DNA of 64,000 bases, taken from contig NZ_SPPD01000002.1 in NCBI RefSeq assembly GCF_004570575.1, positions 1-64,000 on the forward strand, written 5' to 3'. This document shows, piece by piece, positions 54,401-63,295 of this stretch; the stretch's first letter is position 1, and every line of letters starts with the position of its first letter. The stretch is from Streptococcus cuniculi (lineage in GTDB: Bacteria; Bacillota; Bacilli; Lactobacillales; Streptococcaceae). The notes beneath the pieces were generated by a model. The model was not told the origin of the DNA, ran no database searches, and saw nothing but the letters and a program-made list of their open reading frames with translations. The position numbers and the translations under genes are program-made.

Positions 54401-55126
54401 ATGAATTTTATCACCAAACTTGAAGTAAAGAGCTTGGCAGAAGAAGAGTATTATTTCCATATTCCTGCCATCCGTGAGCTAAGGACGCTTGATTTATCTT
54501 TGCCCGTTACCTTTTTTACGGGAGAAAATGGGAGTGGCAAATCAACCTTATTAGAGGCGATTGCTGTTTCTTGGGGCTTCAATCCAGAAGGGGGAGGTCT
54601 CCAAGCCCATTTTACGATCAAAGATACCCACTCGTCTCTTTGCGACTCTCTCATTCTTTCTAAGAGTGCTAGGCGACCAAAATCAGGTTTTTTCCTCCGA
54701 GCAGAAAGTTTTTACAATGTAGCCAGCTATCTGGAAGAAGTATGGGAGGAAGAAATTCAAGCTGGCTATCACTTAGACCACTATGGGGGAATTCCTCATC
54801 AAAAATCTCATGGTCAGGCTTTTATGGGCTTGCTCTTACATCATTTTAAGCCCAATAGTCTCTATCTATTAGATGAACCGGAAGCGGCACTTTCTCCGCA
54901 GAATCAGCTGGCCATGATGCGGCGGATCTATGGATTAGCCCAGCAAGGCTCTCAATTTATCATTGCAACCCATTCCCCCATTTTGACAGCCCTTCCTCAA
55001 TCACGGTTGTATCATTTCGATAAGGAAATCAAAGAGATTCATTACAGGGAATCAGAAAACTATAGGCTGACCAAGATGATGCTGGAAGACCCTGATCATG
55101 TCCTCCATTATCTATTAAAAGAGTAA
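54401..55126 (+). CDS. AAA-type ATPase (ABC-like fold)
   Basis: A 241-residue soluble ATPase. Walker A is TGENGSGKST, Walker B is SLYLLDEPEAALSP and the switch His is in IIATHSPIL; there is no membrane domain and no typical ABC signature, so it belongs to the RecF/SMC-like single-domain group often annotated as AAA_21/AAA_23. The role is unknown. CTAGGAGGAAG precedes the ATG. It sits upstream of truB but ends before truB's own promoter. Confidence 0.82.
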   Translation: MNFITKLEVKSLAEEEYYFHIPAIRELRTLDLSLPVTFFTGENGSGKSTLLEAIAVSWGFNPEGGGLQAHFTIKDTHSSLCDSLILSKSARRPKSGFFLRAESFYNVASYLEEVWEEEIQAGYHLDHYGGIPHQKSHGQAFMGLLLHHFKPNSLYLLDEPEAALSPQNQLAMMRRIYGLAQQGSQFIIATHSPILTALPQSRLYHFDKEIKEIHYRESENYRLTKMMLEDPDHVLHYLLKE

Positions 55127-55137
55127 GAATCTTCTAC

Positions 55138-55165
55138 TTGTCCAATTCCATTTCTATGCTATAAT
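55138..55165 (+). promoter_or_regulatory. truB promoter, apparently leaderless
   Basis: TTGTCC (55138-55143), 16-base spacer, TATAAT (55160-55165). The truB ATG begins at 55172, only six bases after the -10, about where transcription should start, and no ribosome site precedes it. Confidence 0.6.
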
Positions 55166-55171
55166 AGTTCT

Positions 55172-56053
55172 ATGCTTTCAGGAATTATCAATGTAAAAAA
55201 AGAAGCGGGGATGACCTCGCATGATGTGGTGTTTAAGCTCCGCAAAATCTTGCAGACCAAGAAGATTGGTCACGGTGGCACCCTTGACCCCGATGTGACA
55301 GGGGTCTTGCCCATTGCAGTTGGAAAGGCAACCCGCCTCATTGAATACATGCAAGAAAAAGGGAAAATCTACGAGGGTGAAATCACGCTTGGATACTCCA
55401 CGACAACAGAAGATGCGTTTGGTGAGGTGGTGAAGCGTACTCCGATTCCAAGGAGTGTAACGGAGGAAGAAATCGACCAAGCTATGCAGCGTTTTGTCGG
55501 CCCCATCACGCAAATTCCTCCCATGTATTCAGCAGTCAAGGTCAATGGGCGCAAGCTCTACGAATATGCGCGGGCGGGTGAGACGGTTGAGCGACCAGAA
55601 CGTCAGGTGGACATCTACCAATTTGAACGGACCAGCCCTCTCATTTTTGCGAACGAATGCGCCCGCTTTTCTTTCCGTGTGCGCTGTGGCAAAGGAACCT
55701 ACGTGCGGACCTTGTCGGTGGATTTGGGAGCCCAGTTGGGTTTTGCCAGCCACATGTCTCAGCTCGTGCGGACGAGTTCTGCTGGCCTGGTGATTGCAGA
55801 TGCGCTGACCATTGAAGAAATCGCGGATTTAGTTGAAGCAGGAGATGTTTCTTTTCTGCAGCCGATTGAGCATGGAATCGGTGATTTGAAAAAAGTGGTG
55901 CTTAGTGAAGACCAGCTAGCAGATGTGATACACGGACGTTTTGTAACCTTAGATGAAGCAGTTGATTTGCTTGCAGGTTTTAAAGACGACAGACTGATTG
56001 CTATTTTAGAAAAAAGAGAAGATTTCTATAAGCCTCGGAAGGTTTTTATCTAG
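55172..56053 (+). CDS. truB: tRNA pseudouridine-55 synthase TruB
   Basis: A 293-residue TruB. The catalytic Asp is in [16 protein letters not shown] (Asp of TLDPxxxG), with [17 protein letters not shown] and [10 protein letters not shown] as further family motifs. It makes pseudouridine at position 55 in the T-loop of tRNAs. No Shine-Dalgarno is seen before the ATG, which fits the leaderless transcript. ribF follows after 32 bases, the usual Firmicute order. Confidence 0.97.
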   Translation: MLSGIINVKKEAGMTSHDVVFKLRKILQTKKIGHGGTLDPDVTGVLPIAVGKATRLIEYMQEKGKIYEGEITLGYSTTTEDAFGEVVKRTPIPRSVTEEEIDQAMQRFVGPITQIPPMYSAVKVNGRKLYEYARAGETVERPERQVDIYQFERTSPLIFANECARFSFRVRCGKGTYVRTLSVDLGAQLGFASHMSQLVRTSSAGLVIADALTIEEIADLVEAGDVSFLQPIEHGIGDLKKVVLSEDQLADVIHGRFVTLDEAVDLLAGFKDDRLIAILEKREDFYKPRKVFI

Positions 56054-56085
56054 GTCTTTTGAGCGCTTTATGATACAATAATATA

Positions 56086-57012
56086 ATGATGAAACGGATA
56101 ACGATAAACGATTATAAAGACATTCAGCCCCAAGGAGAAACCGTATTGGTATTGGGGTATTTTGACGGGATTCATGTGGGACACAAGGCGTTGTTAGACA
56201 GAGCACGTAGGATTGCGAATCAACGTGGCATGAGTGTGACGGTCTTGACCTTCCCTGAATCACCGCGCCTTGCCTTTGCCCGCTTTAGTCCAGATTTGCT
56301 CCGCCATTTGACGAGTGCCCAACGTCGGTATCAACTCTTTGAAAAGTATGGAGTAGATCAGCTCTACTTGATGGATTTTACGAGTGAATTTGCAGCAACG
56401 ACCCCTCAAGAGTTTATCAACCAGTATGTCAAAGCCTTAAAGGCTAGTGTCGTCGTCGTTGGGTTTGATTATCATTTTGGAAATAGCAGGGCCACGGTTG
56501 CGGATTTGAATGACCTTTTTGACGGAGAAGTTGAAGTGGTTGGTGAAGTGCAATTGAAAGGCGAAAAAGTATCGTCCACTCGGATTCGCAAGGCCATTCA
56601 AGATGGACGAGTTCATGAAGCTAAGCAATTATTGGGCTACCCTTTTGAGACCCGAGGAATTGTCGTACATGGAGATGCCAGAGGACGAACCATCGGCTAT
56701 CCGACAGCCAATCTAGCCCCGCTTGATGCCGTACACTTACCAGCAGATGGTGTCTATGTCGCTGATGTAGCAATCGCTGGAAAACGCTATCGTGCCATGG
56801 CAAGCGTTGGGAAAAATGTGACCTTTGATGGCACAGAACTGCGCTTAGAAGCCCATATATTTGGTTTTGAACGCTATATCTACGGTGAAACAATCACGAT
56901 TTACTGGCTTGAAAAAATTCGTGACATGATTAAATTTGATGGCATTGATGCCTTAATGACACAAATGAAAGAAGATGAGCGATTAGCGCTCACTTGGAAG
57001 GATCATGATTAA
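56086..57012 (+). CDS. ribF: Bifunctional riboflavin kinase/FMN adenylyltransferase RibF
   Basis: A 308-residue RibF. The N-terminal adenylyltransferase has GYFDGIHVGHKALLD and the KVSSTRIRKAI block; the C-terminal kinase has GDARGRTIGYPTANL and DGVYVADVA. It turns riboflavin into FMN and FAD. ATGATG opens the frame without a ribosome site; TACAAT at 56074-56079 lies just before, so this gene too may be translated from a very short leader. It overlaps the channel gene by eight bases. Confidence 0.96.
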   Translation: MMKRITINDYKDIQPQGETVLVLGYFDGIHVGHKALLDRARRIANQRGMSVTVLTFPESPRLAFARFSPDLLRHLTSAQRRYQLFEKYGVDQLYLMDFTSEFAATTPQEFINQYVKALKASVVVVGFDYHFGNSRATVADLNDLFDGEVEVVGEVQLKGEKVSSTRIRKAIQDGRVHEAKQLLGYPFETRGIVVHGDARGRTIGYPTANLAPLDAVHLPADGVYVADVAIAGKRYRAMASVGKNVTFDGTELRLEAHIFGFERYIYGETITIYWLEKIRDMIKFDGIDALMTQMKEDERLALTWKDHD

Positions 57013-57739
57013 GAAAATCATAAACGATTCGCGCTATGAAGTAGCGATGATTGTGATGGCTGTGCTCTACGTTTTACTGATTGTTAGTGAAATGCTGGCA
57101 CTTGTTTCTGCTCAAAGTCTCTTTTATCACATTTTTGATACCATGCTTTGGGCTATTTTTGTGTTTGATTATAGTAGTAATCTGTATTATGCCGACAATA
57201 AAGGGAAATATATCCGCAACAATCTCCTTGACTTAATTGCGATTTTGCCTTTTGTCCAACTGGCAGCCTTTTTCAGAATTGGACGAATTGCCCGCTTTGC
57301 AAAATTGTTTGGGCTCTTAAAATTTACCCGCCTTGTTGCGGTTTCTAGTAAGCTCTGGGATATTCTCCGTAAGCTGATGAATACCAGTGGCCTGTATAAG
57401 ATTTTGGTACTCAACTTTGTTGCGGTCATGATTGCCAGTGGTGTTCTCTCTGTAGTTGAAAAGCAATCTCTCTTGAACTCCTTATGGTGGTCGATTGTGA
57501 CCATGACGACCGTTGGCTACGGCGATATTGTGCCGCAGACAGCTATTGCAAAGGCTATTGCGATTGTGCTCATGCTGATTGGTATTCTGACCTTCGGGAT
57601 GGTGACGGCCATCATTACCCGCTTTTTTGTCGATAGCGAACGCGATGCCAAAATTGATGAGCTGACCTTAAAAATCGAAGAACAGAATCTCCTGCTAGAG
57701 CGCTTGGAAGCAAAAATCGATGATTTATCTCGGCAATAG
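57005..57739 (+). CDS. Potassium ion channel (voltage-gated-like)
   Basis: A 244-residue membrane protein with six hydrophobic helices, an Arg-rich S4-like segment (FRIGRIARFAKLFGLLKFTR), and the K+ selectivity filter TMTTVGYGDIVP in the pore loop before the last helix. The C-terminal tail is a coiled coil (LTLKIEEQNLLLERLEAKID), likely for tetramer assembly. No RCK domain is present. It is coupled to ribF by overlap. The length is typical of small bacterial Kv-like channels. Confidence 0.9.
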   Translation: MIKKIINDSRYEVAMIVMAVLYVLLIVSEMLALVSAQSLFYHIFDTMLWAIFVFDYSSNLYYADNKGKYIRNNLLDLIAILPFVQLAAFFRIGRIARFAKLFGLLKFTRLVAVSSKLWDILRKLMNTSGLYKILVLNFVAVMIASGVLSVVEKQSLLNSLWWSIVTMTTVGYGDIVPQTAIAKAIAIVLMLIGILTFGMVTAIITRFFVDSERDAKIDELTLKIEEQNLLLERLEAKIDDLSRQ

Positions 57740-57946
57740 CAAGACCAAATCTCACACCAAACGCATGAAAGATTTTTAGAGAGAAAATAAAGTTTTCTGT
57801 ATTTCATAGTTCGGATTTTTCATAAAGCATTGGGGAGGGTTTAGTGTTTTTACTATAGAAGAACTTTACAATAAACGGTTTCTATTTAGGGAATCATTCG
57901 GAAACGGTTGTTTCGTGCATTTGTTCTGACTAAATCTGATTTTATC

Positions 57947-57975
57947 TTGTAAAACGCTTTTATCTAGTGTATAAT
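57947..57975 (+). promoter_or_regulatory. spx promoter
   Basis: TTGTAA (57947-57952), 17-base spacer, TATAAT (57970-57975), 35 bases before the spx start. The rest of 57740-57946 holds no gene. Confidence 0.7.
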
Positions 57976-58009
57976 AGAGGGTGAGAAAATAATATAGAAA
58001 GGTATGCTT

Positions 58010-58417
58010 ATGATTACACTATTTTTGTCACCTAGCTGTACCAGCTGTCGTAAGGCTAGGGCATGGCTAACCAATCATCAGGTACCTTTTTCTGAGCATA
58101 ATATTATGACCAGTCCCTTGACGACAGAGGAATTGAAAAATATTCTAGCCTTAACTGAAAATGGGACAGACGATTTGATTTCTACCCGATCAAAGGTCTT
58201 TCAAAAGCTCAATGTTGATGTTGACGAACTCTCAATTTCAGAGTTGATTGAATTGATTGTTACCTATCCAAATTTGCTTCGTCGTCCGATTATCCTAGAC
58301 GAAAAAAGGATGCAAATTGGATTTAATGAGGATGAAATCCGGGCCTTTTTACCACGGAAATATCGCAAGCAAGAATTAAAAAATGCAACATTAAAAGCGG
58401 AGATAGGACAAGTATAG
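58010..58417 (+). CDS. spx: Spx-family transcriptional regulator
   Basis: A 135-residue ArsC-fold protein. The redox switch CxxC is Cys10-Cys13 in [11 protein letters not shown], and [20 protein letters not shown] matches the Arg-Pro-Ile region of Spx. Spx binds the RNA polymerase alpha subunit and redirects transcription under thiol or cell-wall stress. The frame opens at 58004, but ATG 58010 fits the AGAAAGG site by seven bases. The next gene begins two bases after its stop. Streptococci have two Spx proteins; which one this is cannot be decided here. Confidence 0.9.
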   Translation: MITLFLSPSCTSCRKARAWLTNHQVPFSEHNIMTSPLTTEELKNILALTENGTDDLISTRSKVFQKLNVDVDELSISELIELIVTYPNLLRRPIILDEKRMQIGFNEDEIRAFLPRKYRKQELKNATLKAEIGQV

Positions 58418-58419
58418 AT

Positions 58420-58698
58420 ATGGACAAAAATTATTCCTATCCACTTGATTTTTCGTGGAGCACAGAGGAGCTTTCCTCCGTGCTTTCTTTTTTGAATCAG
58501 GTGGAAAAAGCCTACGAAGGCGGTGTGACAGCTCAAGCTCTTTTAGATGCCTATGACCAGTTTAAAACCATTGTGAAAAGTAAGGGGGAAGAGCGGCGAA
58601 TCGACCGAGAATTTGAAGTAGCCTCAGGCTATTCGACCTATCGTGCTGTGAAGCAGGCAAAAGAGCAAGGGAAAGGAGTGGTTTCTCTTGGAAGATAA
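58420..58698 (+). CDS. UPF0223 family protein
   Basis: A 92-residue protein of the UPF0223 family ([20 protein letters not shown] at the start; [12 protein letters not shown] near the end). Small helical, cytoplasmic, function unknown. It lies between spx and suhB, a streptococcal gene order, and overlaps suhB by 11 bases. Its stop and the suhB start show translational coupling. Confidence 0.9.
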   Translation: MDKNYSYPLDFSWSTEELSSVLSFLNQVEKAYEGGVTAQALLDAYDQFKTIVKSKGEERRIDREFEVASGYSTYRAVKQAKEQGKGVVSLGR

Positions 58699-59446
58699 GT
58701 ACCAATTCGCCCAAAAGATTGTTCTGGAAGCTGGAGAGTTTCTCAGGCAGCATTTGCACGATGATCTTGAAATTGAAGAAAAGGGGCATTTTACCGATTT
58801 AGTGACCCAACTAGATAAGAAGGTGCAGGAGTGCTTGACAAAGAGCATTCTGGAGCGCTATCCCAAAGACCGTATTTTAGGAGAAGAAAGTCCCGAACAT
58901 CTCCCGCTTGGTCAGGGGAAGGTCTGGGTCATTGATCCCATTGACGGGACGACCAATTTTATTGTGCAAAAGGCTGATTTTGCGGTCTTGCTCGCCTATT
59001 TTGAAAATGGTGTGGGAAAATTTGGCTTGATTTATGATGTGATGGCAGACAAGCTCTATCATGGGGGTGGTGATTTTCCTGTCTATGAGAATGAACAGTT
59101 GTTACCACCAGCCAATCCTAGGCCTTTGAAAGAAAGTTTGATTGGTCTCAATGCAGGTCTCTACGCCCAAAATTACGATGGTTTAGCAGATGTTGCAGAT
59201 CAAACCTTGGGAACACGCTCCATCGGTAGTGCAGGCATTAGCTTTGCCCATGTCTTGACAGGGCGCTTGCTCGCACAGGCTTCTTATGTCTATCCTTGGG
59301 ATTATGCCGCAGCCAGTATCTTGGGTGAAAAACTGGGCTACACCCTGATGACGACCAAGGGAGAAAAACCAGCCTTTTATGGTCGTGAATGTGTGATGCT
59401 TGCTCCAACTGAAAAAATAAGAGAAATAAAAAGGTATTTACAGTGA
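58688..59446 (+). CDS. suhB: Inositol monophosphatase family protein
   Basis: A 252-residue metal-dependent phosphatase. The Mg site is complete: Glu of GEESPEH, the [12 protein letters not shown] signature, and [11 protein letters not shown] near the end. The family cleaves inositol phosphate, fructose bisphosphate or PAP; the substrate here is uncertain. The start is TTG 58688, supported by AAAGGAG before it and by the overlap with UPF0223. It ends over the start of the methyltransferase gene. Confidence 0.88.
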   Translation: MEDKYQFAQKIVLEAGEFLRQHLHDDLEIEEKGHFTDLVTQLDKKVQECLTKSILERYPKDRILGEESPEHLPLGQGKVWVIDPIDGTTNFIVQKADFAVLLAYFENGVGKFGLIYDVMADKLYHGGGDFPVYENEQLLPPANPRPLKESLIGLNAGLYAQNYDGLADVADQTLGTRSIGSAGISFAHVLTGRLLAQASYVYPWDYAAASILGEKLGYTLMTTKGEKPAFYGRECVMLAPTEKIREIKRYLQ

Positions 59447-60753
59447 TATCATTACCGAGAGAATTTAAAGAGAAATACGAACAACTGCTGGGTGCGGAAG
59501 CACCAGCCTTTTTTGAGAGCTTTCAAGAGCCGGCAGTCGCAGGTTTTCGCACCAATCCTTTAAAGGAAAATCAGCAATCGTTTGAAGAAAAGATTGAGAA
59601 TATGCCCTGGTCTTACTACGGAAAAGTCTCTGGCAAGTCAGTAGCGCATGTCACAGGACTCGTTTATTCGCAAGAGCCTGCTGCTCAAATTGTCGGACAG
59701 ATTGCAGCGCCTGCTCCTGGTATGAAAGTGCTGGACTTGGCAGCAGCACCAGGTGGCAAGTCAACTCATCTTCTTTCTTATCTAGACAACAGAGGGATTC
59801 TCGTCAGTAATGAAATATCCAAAAAACGCTCGAAAATATTGGTCGAAAATATCGAACGATTTGGGGCGCGCAATGTCCTTGTGACCAATGAATCTGCCGA
59901 GCGTTTAGCAAGGGGTTTTGCAGGCTATTTTGATATGATTGTCTTAGACGCACCTTGTTCGGGAGAGGGTATGTTTCGTAAGGAGCCAGCTGCCATGGAG
60001 TATTGGTCAAAAGATTACCCCAGTGAGTGCGCAGTTGTGCAAAGGGAGATTTTACAATCAGCGATAGAGATGCTTGCTCCCAACGGGCAGTTGATCTATT
60101 CGACCTGTACCTGGGCGCCAGAGGAAAACGAGGATATCGTCCACTGGTTGATGGAGAATTACGATGTTGAATTGCTAGATATTCCCAAGATCAATGGCAT
60201 GGTGGCAGGGATTGACCTACCACAAACTGCTCGCATGTATCCGCATCAATTTAAAGGAGAAGGACAATTTGTCGCGAAATTCGGCTACTATGGAGAGGCA
60301 CATCCAAGTAAGAAGAAAAAGGGCAATATTTCCAACCTCAACCGAGAGCAGGTTCAATTATGGCAGGATTTTGCGAAAGCGAATCTGTTTTTTCAGGCAG
60401 AGGGCATTTTGCAGGCTTTTGGGGATCAGCTGTATCTCTTACCCCACGATCTACCTGATATTTCAAAGCTAAAAATTGCCCGCAATGGATTGCACTTGGG
60501 AACCTTTAAGAAGAAGCGGTTTGAGCCAAGTTTTGCTTTGGGATTAGCCCTCAAGAGTGAGGAAGTGAGGCAGCGAGTCGAGATTTCAGAAGAAGACTTT
60601 GTTCAGTATGTAGCAGGGCGGACAATTGCAGTATCAAAGGACTTACCCAATGGCTGGTACCAAGTGGCTGTCGCAGGAAACGGCCTTGGTTTTGCCAAGA
60701 TTGTCTCAGGAACCCTAAAAAACACCTTTCCCAAAGGGCTCAGGTTTGGTTAG
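59443..60753 (+). CDS. 16S rRNA m5C methyltransferase RsmF-like
   Basis: A 436-residue RsmB/RsmF (NOL1/NOP2/sun) methyltransferase. The SAM site is in KVLDLAAAPGGKSTHLLS, the first catalytic Cys in VLDAPCSGEGMF and the second in YSTCTWAPEEN. A C-terminal PUA-like part (from about 300) completes it. It methylates a cytosine C5 in 16S rRNA. It begins at GTG 59443, overlapping suhB by four bases. The length fits streptococcal RsmF. Confidence 0.9.
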   Translation: MISLPREFKEKYEQLLGAEAPAFFESFQEPAVAGFRTNPLKENQQSFEEKIENMPWSYYGKVSGKSVAHVTGLVYSQEPAAQIVGQIAAPAPGMKVLDLAAAPGGKSTHLLSYLDNRGILVSNEISKKRSKILVENIERFGARNVLVTNESAERLARGFAGYFDMIVLDAPCSGEGMFRKEPAAMEYWSKDYPSECAVVQREILQSAIEMLAPNGQLIYSTCTWAPEENEDIVHWLMENYDVELLDIPKINGMVAGIDLPQTARMYPHQFKGEGQFVAKFGYYGEAHPSKKKKGNISNLNREQVQLWQDFAKANLFFQAEGILQAFGDQLYLLPHDLPDISKLKIARNGLHLGTFKKKRFEPSFALGLALKSEEVRQRVEISEEDFVQYVAGRTIAVSKDLPNGWYQVAVAGNGLGFAKIVSGTLKNTFPKGLRFG

Positions 60754-60781
60754 CTCCCAAGGTATAAGTATACCTTGGGAG
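60754..60781 (+). terminator. Long hairpin after the rRNA methyltransferase
   Basis: CTCCCAAGGTATA and its exact complement form a 13-bp stem with a two-base loop, directly after the stop codon. It lacks a T-run, so it may protect the transcript end or end transcription only weakly. Confidence 0.55.
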
Positions 60782-60936
60782 GTGGGAGATGGAAGTTGCT
60801 TGCCAACTTTCTTATCATTCTTCGGATAGACTGTCGGTGGTTATTAGATACAACAAACGCAGTTTGTGACATTTGGTATAGTTATACTCTTGAGTGCGCT
60901 TTGAGTTCTTTACGGGCTTTGTATCTTGAGGAAGTT

Positions 60937-61392
60937 TGAATTGTGTTCGAGCTAAAAGTCATTATGAAAAAGATAGACTGCCTTGTGTTCACGTTAAACA
61001 CGGCAGCAATCTCCTATTTTACCGTAGCCGTTGCGAACTTTGTTCGCTTACGGATGTGGATACCCTTGTGGTACATTAGGACTTTTCTGACACTCTCACT
61101 ACTTAATTGAACTCGGGCTAAAAGCTCGGAAAAAAGATAGGCAGCTGTTCTCGCTTTAGCGAGTTACAGCTGAGAATCCCTTTAGGAAATGGGCTGAAAA
61201 CCTCCACAGGAGCTTTTCGCTCGTCAAAATTCCTATTTTTGCTATGCTCGCTTAACGCCCTCGTATCTTGTGTAATTGAACTCGGGCTAAAAGCTCGGAA
61301 AAAAGATAAATACTCCTAGAAGCCTGAGCTTCTTTGTCGTATTTTCTATTTTTCTGTCGCTTTTTTCACGCCCTCGTATCTTGTTGCAACTT
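60937..61392 (+). repeat. Three tandem structured repeat units before pstS
   Basis: Three copies of a GGGCTAAAAGCTCGGAAAAA-type core end in AGATA at 60975, 61139 and 61308, about 165 bases apart. Each is followed at once by a two-part hairpin whose sequence differs but whose pairing is kept: 60978-61006 (CTGCC/GGCAG), 61142-61172 (CAGCTGT/ACAGCTG), 61308-61344 (AAATAC/GTATTT). Copies two and three also share ACGCCCTCGTATCTTG before the core (61255 and 61369). No open frame of note covers it. Function unknown. Confidence 0.65.
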
Positions 61393-61417
61393 GTGGTGTT
61401 ATATGATATAGTGGAAA

Positions 61418-61446
61418 TGTGTAAAATTCTTGTAAATGGCTTGTAA
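61418..61446 (+). promoter_or_regulatory. PHO-box-like direct repeats before pstS
   Basis: TGTGTAA, CTTGTAA and CTTGTAA occur at 61418, 61429 and 61440 with an exact 11-base period, one helical turn apart, about 60-90 bases before pstS. PhoP/PhoB-type regulators bind such arrays, so phosphate control of the pst operon is likely. Confidence 0.55.
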
Positions 61447-61505
61447 TAGTTATGGAAAAACCATTGCATGAAGTAACACGGAAAAATGTAAAGGAAATGT
61501 GAAAA

Positions 61506-62375
61506 ATGAAACAAAAGCGTACGCTTGGTATATTAGCTTTATGCCTTTCAGCGAGCCTCAGCTTATCTGCTTGTGCTTCATGGATTGACCGTGGAGAGTC
61601 GATTACAGCAGTCGGATCAACAGCCCTTCAGCCCTTGGTAGAAGCAGCAGCAGATGAATTTGGGATTGAAAACAAAGGCAAGACCATCAATGTTCAAGGG
61701 GGTGGATCTGGTACAGGTTTGTCACAGGTTCAGTCAGGAGCTGTTCAGATTGGCAATAGTGATGTCTTTGCCGAGGAAAAATCTGGGATTGATGCAGACA
61801 AATTGGTTGACTATCAAGTTGCGGTGGCAGGGATTGCGGTCATTGTCAACAAAGAGGTTGATGTAGAAAACATCAGTCTTGACCAGCTGAAAAAGATTTT
61901 CAAGGGCGAAGTGAGCAATTGGAAAGAGTTGGGCGGAAAAGATTTAGCGATTTCCATCATCAACCGTGCGGTAGGGTCTGGTTCTCGAGCAACCTTTGAC
62001 GCAGTGGTCATGCAAGGCGAAGAAGCAGCTCAAAGTTTGGAGCAGGATTCAAACGGAATGGTGAAGTCAATCGTATCTCAAACGCCAGGTGCTATTTCTT
62101 ATCTTGCCTTTTCCTATGTGGATGATTCGGTGAAAACTATTGAGCTGAATGGCTTTGCACCAACTATGGACAATGTGGTCACCAATGATTGGCCGATTTG
62201 GTCCTACGAGCACATGTATACCATGGGGGAAGCAACTGGTCTTGAGAAAGAATTTATCAACTATGTTATGTCGGACAAGGTTCAAAAGGGAATCGTTGTG
62301 GATATGGGCTATATTTCAGTGAATGATATGAAGGTCATCAAGAGTTCAGACGGTATAGTGAAGGAGAAAAAGTAA
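61506..62375 (+). CDS. pstS: Phosphate-binding lipoprotein PstS
   Basis: A 289-residue lipoprotein. The signal ends in the lipobox LSAC (Cys about 23), so it is anchored outside the membrane. Phosphate-binding residues are in [23 protein letters not shown] and [12 protein letters not shown]. It hands phosphate to PstC-PstA. It begins after GGAAATG; pstC follows after two bases. TGTAA repeats upstream suggest phosphate regulation. Confidence 0.96.
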   Translation: MKQKRTLGILALCLSASLSLSACASWIDRGESITAVGSTALQPLVEAAADEFGIENKGKTINVQGGGSGTGLSQVQSGAVQIGNSDVFAEEKSGIDADKLVDYQVAVAGIAVIVNKEVDVENISLDQLKKIFKGEVSNWKELGGKDLAISIINRAVGSGSRATFDAVVMQGEEAAQSLEQDSNGMVKSIVSQTPGAISYLAFSYVDDSVKTIELNGFAPTMDNVVTNDWPIWSYEHMYTMGEATGLEKEFINYVMSDKVQKGIVVDMGYISVNDMKVIKSSDGIVKEKK

Positions 62376-62377
62376 GC

Positions 62378-63295
62378 ATGAAAAATGAACAACTTGCGAA
62401 AGCATTGCTCTCCCCGTCCAAAAATTCTCGTTTAGAGAAATTTGGCAAGAGCATCACCTTTCTCTGCTTGGGCTTAATCGTTTTTATTGTAGCCATGATT
62501 CTGCTCTTTGTTGCCCAACGAGGACTGTCTACCTTCTTTGTGAATGGTGTCAACATCTTTGAATTTTTATTTGGTAGCGTCTGGAAGCCCGCCATTAAGT
62601 CCTTCGGAGCGTTTCCGATGATTGCAGGTTCTTTCATCGTGACCATTTTATCTGCGATTATCGCAACGCCTTTTGCCATTGGAGCTGCAGTCTTTATGAC
62701 CGAAGTATCGCCTAAGTATGGGGCGAAAATCTTGCAACCCGTTATTGAACTCTTGGTCGGTATTCCGTCGGTTGTCTATGGCTTTATCGGTTTGCAGGTC
62801 GTGGTACCCTTTGTCCGCTCTATCTTTGGTGGAACAGGTTTTGGTATCTTATCAGGGGTCTTTGTTCTCTTTGTCATGATTTTACCGACAGTGACCTTTA
62901 TGACAGTTGATAGCTTACGTGCTGTTCCTCGTCATTACCGTGAAGCCAGTCTTGCCATGGGAGCAACTCGCTGGCAAACCATTTGGCGGGTCATTCTCCA
63001 TGCAGCCAAGTCTGGTATTTTTACCGCGGTCATCTTTGGAATGGCTCGGGCTTTCGGTGAAGCACTTGCTATTCAAATGGTCGTGGGAAATTCAGCCGTT
63101 GTTCCAACATCTTTGACAACTCCGGCAGCTACGCTCACCTCTGTCCTCACCATGGGAATTGGAAATACTGTCATGGGAACGGTGCAAAACAACGTTCTTT
63201 GGTCACTAGCTCTCGTTCTATTGTTGATGAGCCTAGTCTTTAATTTGATGATGAAATTTATTACGAGAGAGAGGAAGAGAAACTATGCACGCTAA
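62378..63295 (+). CDS. pstC: Phosphate ABC transporter permease PstC
   Basis: A 305-residue permease with six helices. The coupling-helix block YREASLAMGATRWQTIWRV and GMARAFGEALAIQMVVGN are typical of PstC. It pairs with PstA as the membrane channel for phosphate uptake. It overlaps pstA by 11 bases. Confidence 0.96.
   Translation: MKNEQLAKALLSPSKNSRLEKFGKSITFLCLGLIVFIVAMILLFVAQRGLSTFFVNGVNIFEFLFGSVWKPAIKSFGAFPMIAGSFIVTILSAIIATPFAIGAAVFMTEVSPKYGAKILQPVIELLVGIPSVVYGFIGLQVVVPFVRSIFGGTGFGILSGVFVLFVMILPTVTFMTVDSLRAVPRHYREASLAMGATRWQTIWRVILHAAKSGIFTAVIFGMARAFGEALAIQMVVGNSAVVPTSLTTPAATLTSVLTMGIGNTVMGTVQNNVLWSLALVLLLMSLVFNLMMKFITRERKRNYAR

Noticed and set aside
56054..56085. FMN riboswitch before ribF
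   Set aside because: The gap from truB is 32 bases, far too short for the aptamer.
60937..61392. Possible CRISPR array
   Set aside because: Only three repeats at about 165-base spacing, imperfect, with related rather than unique sequence between them, and no cas genes nearby.
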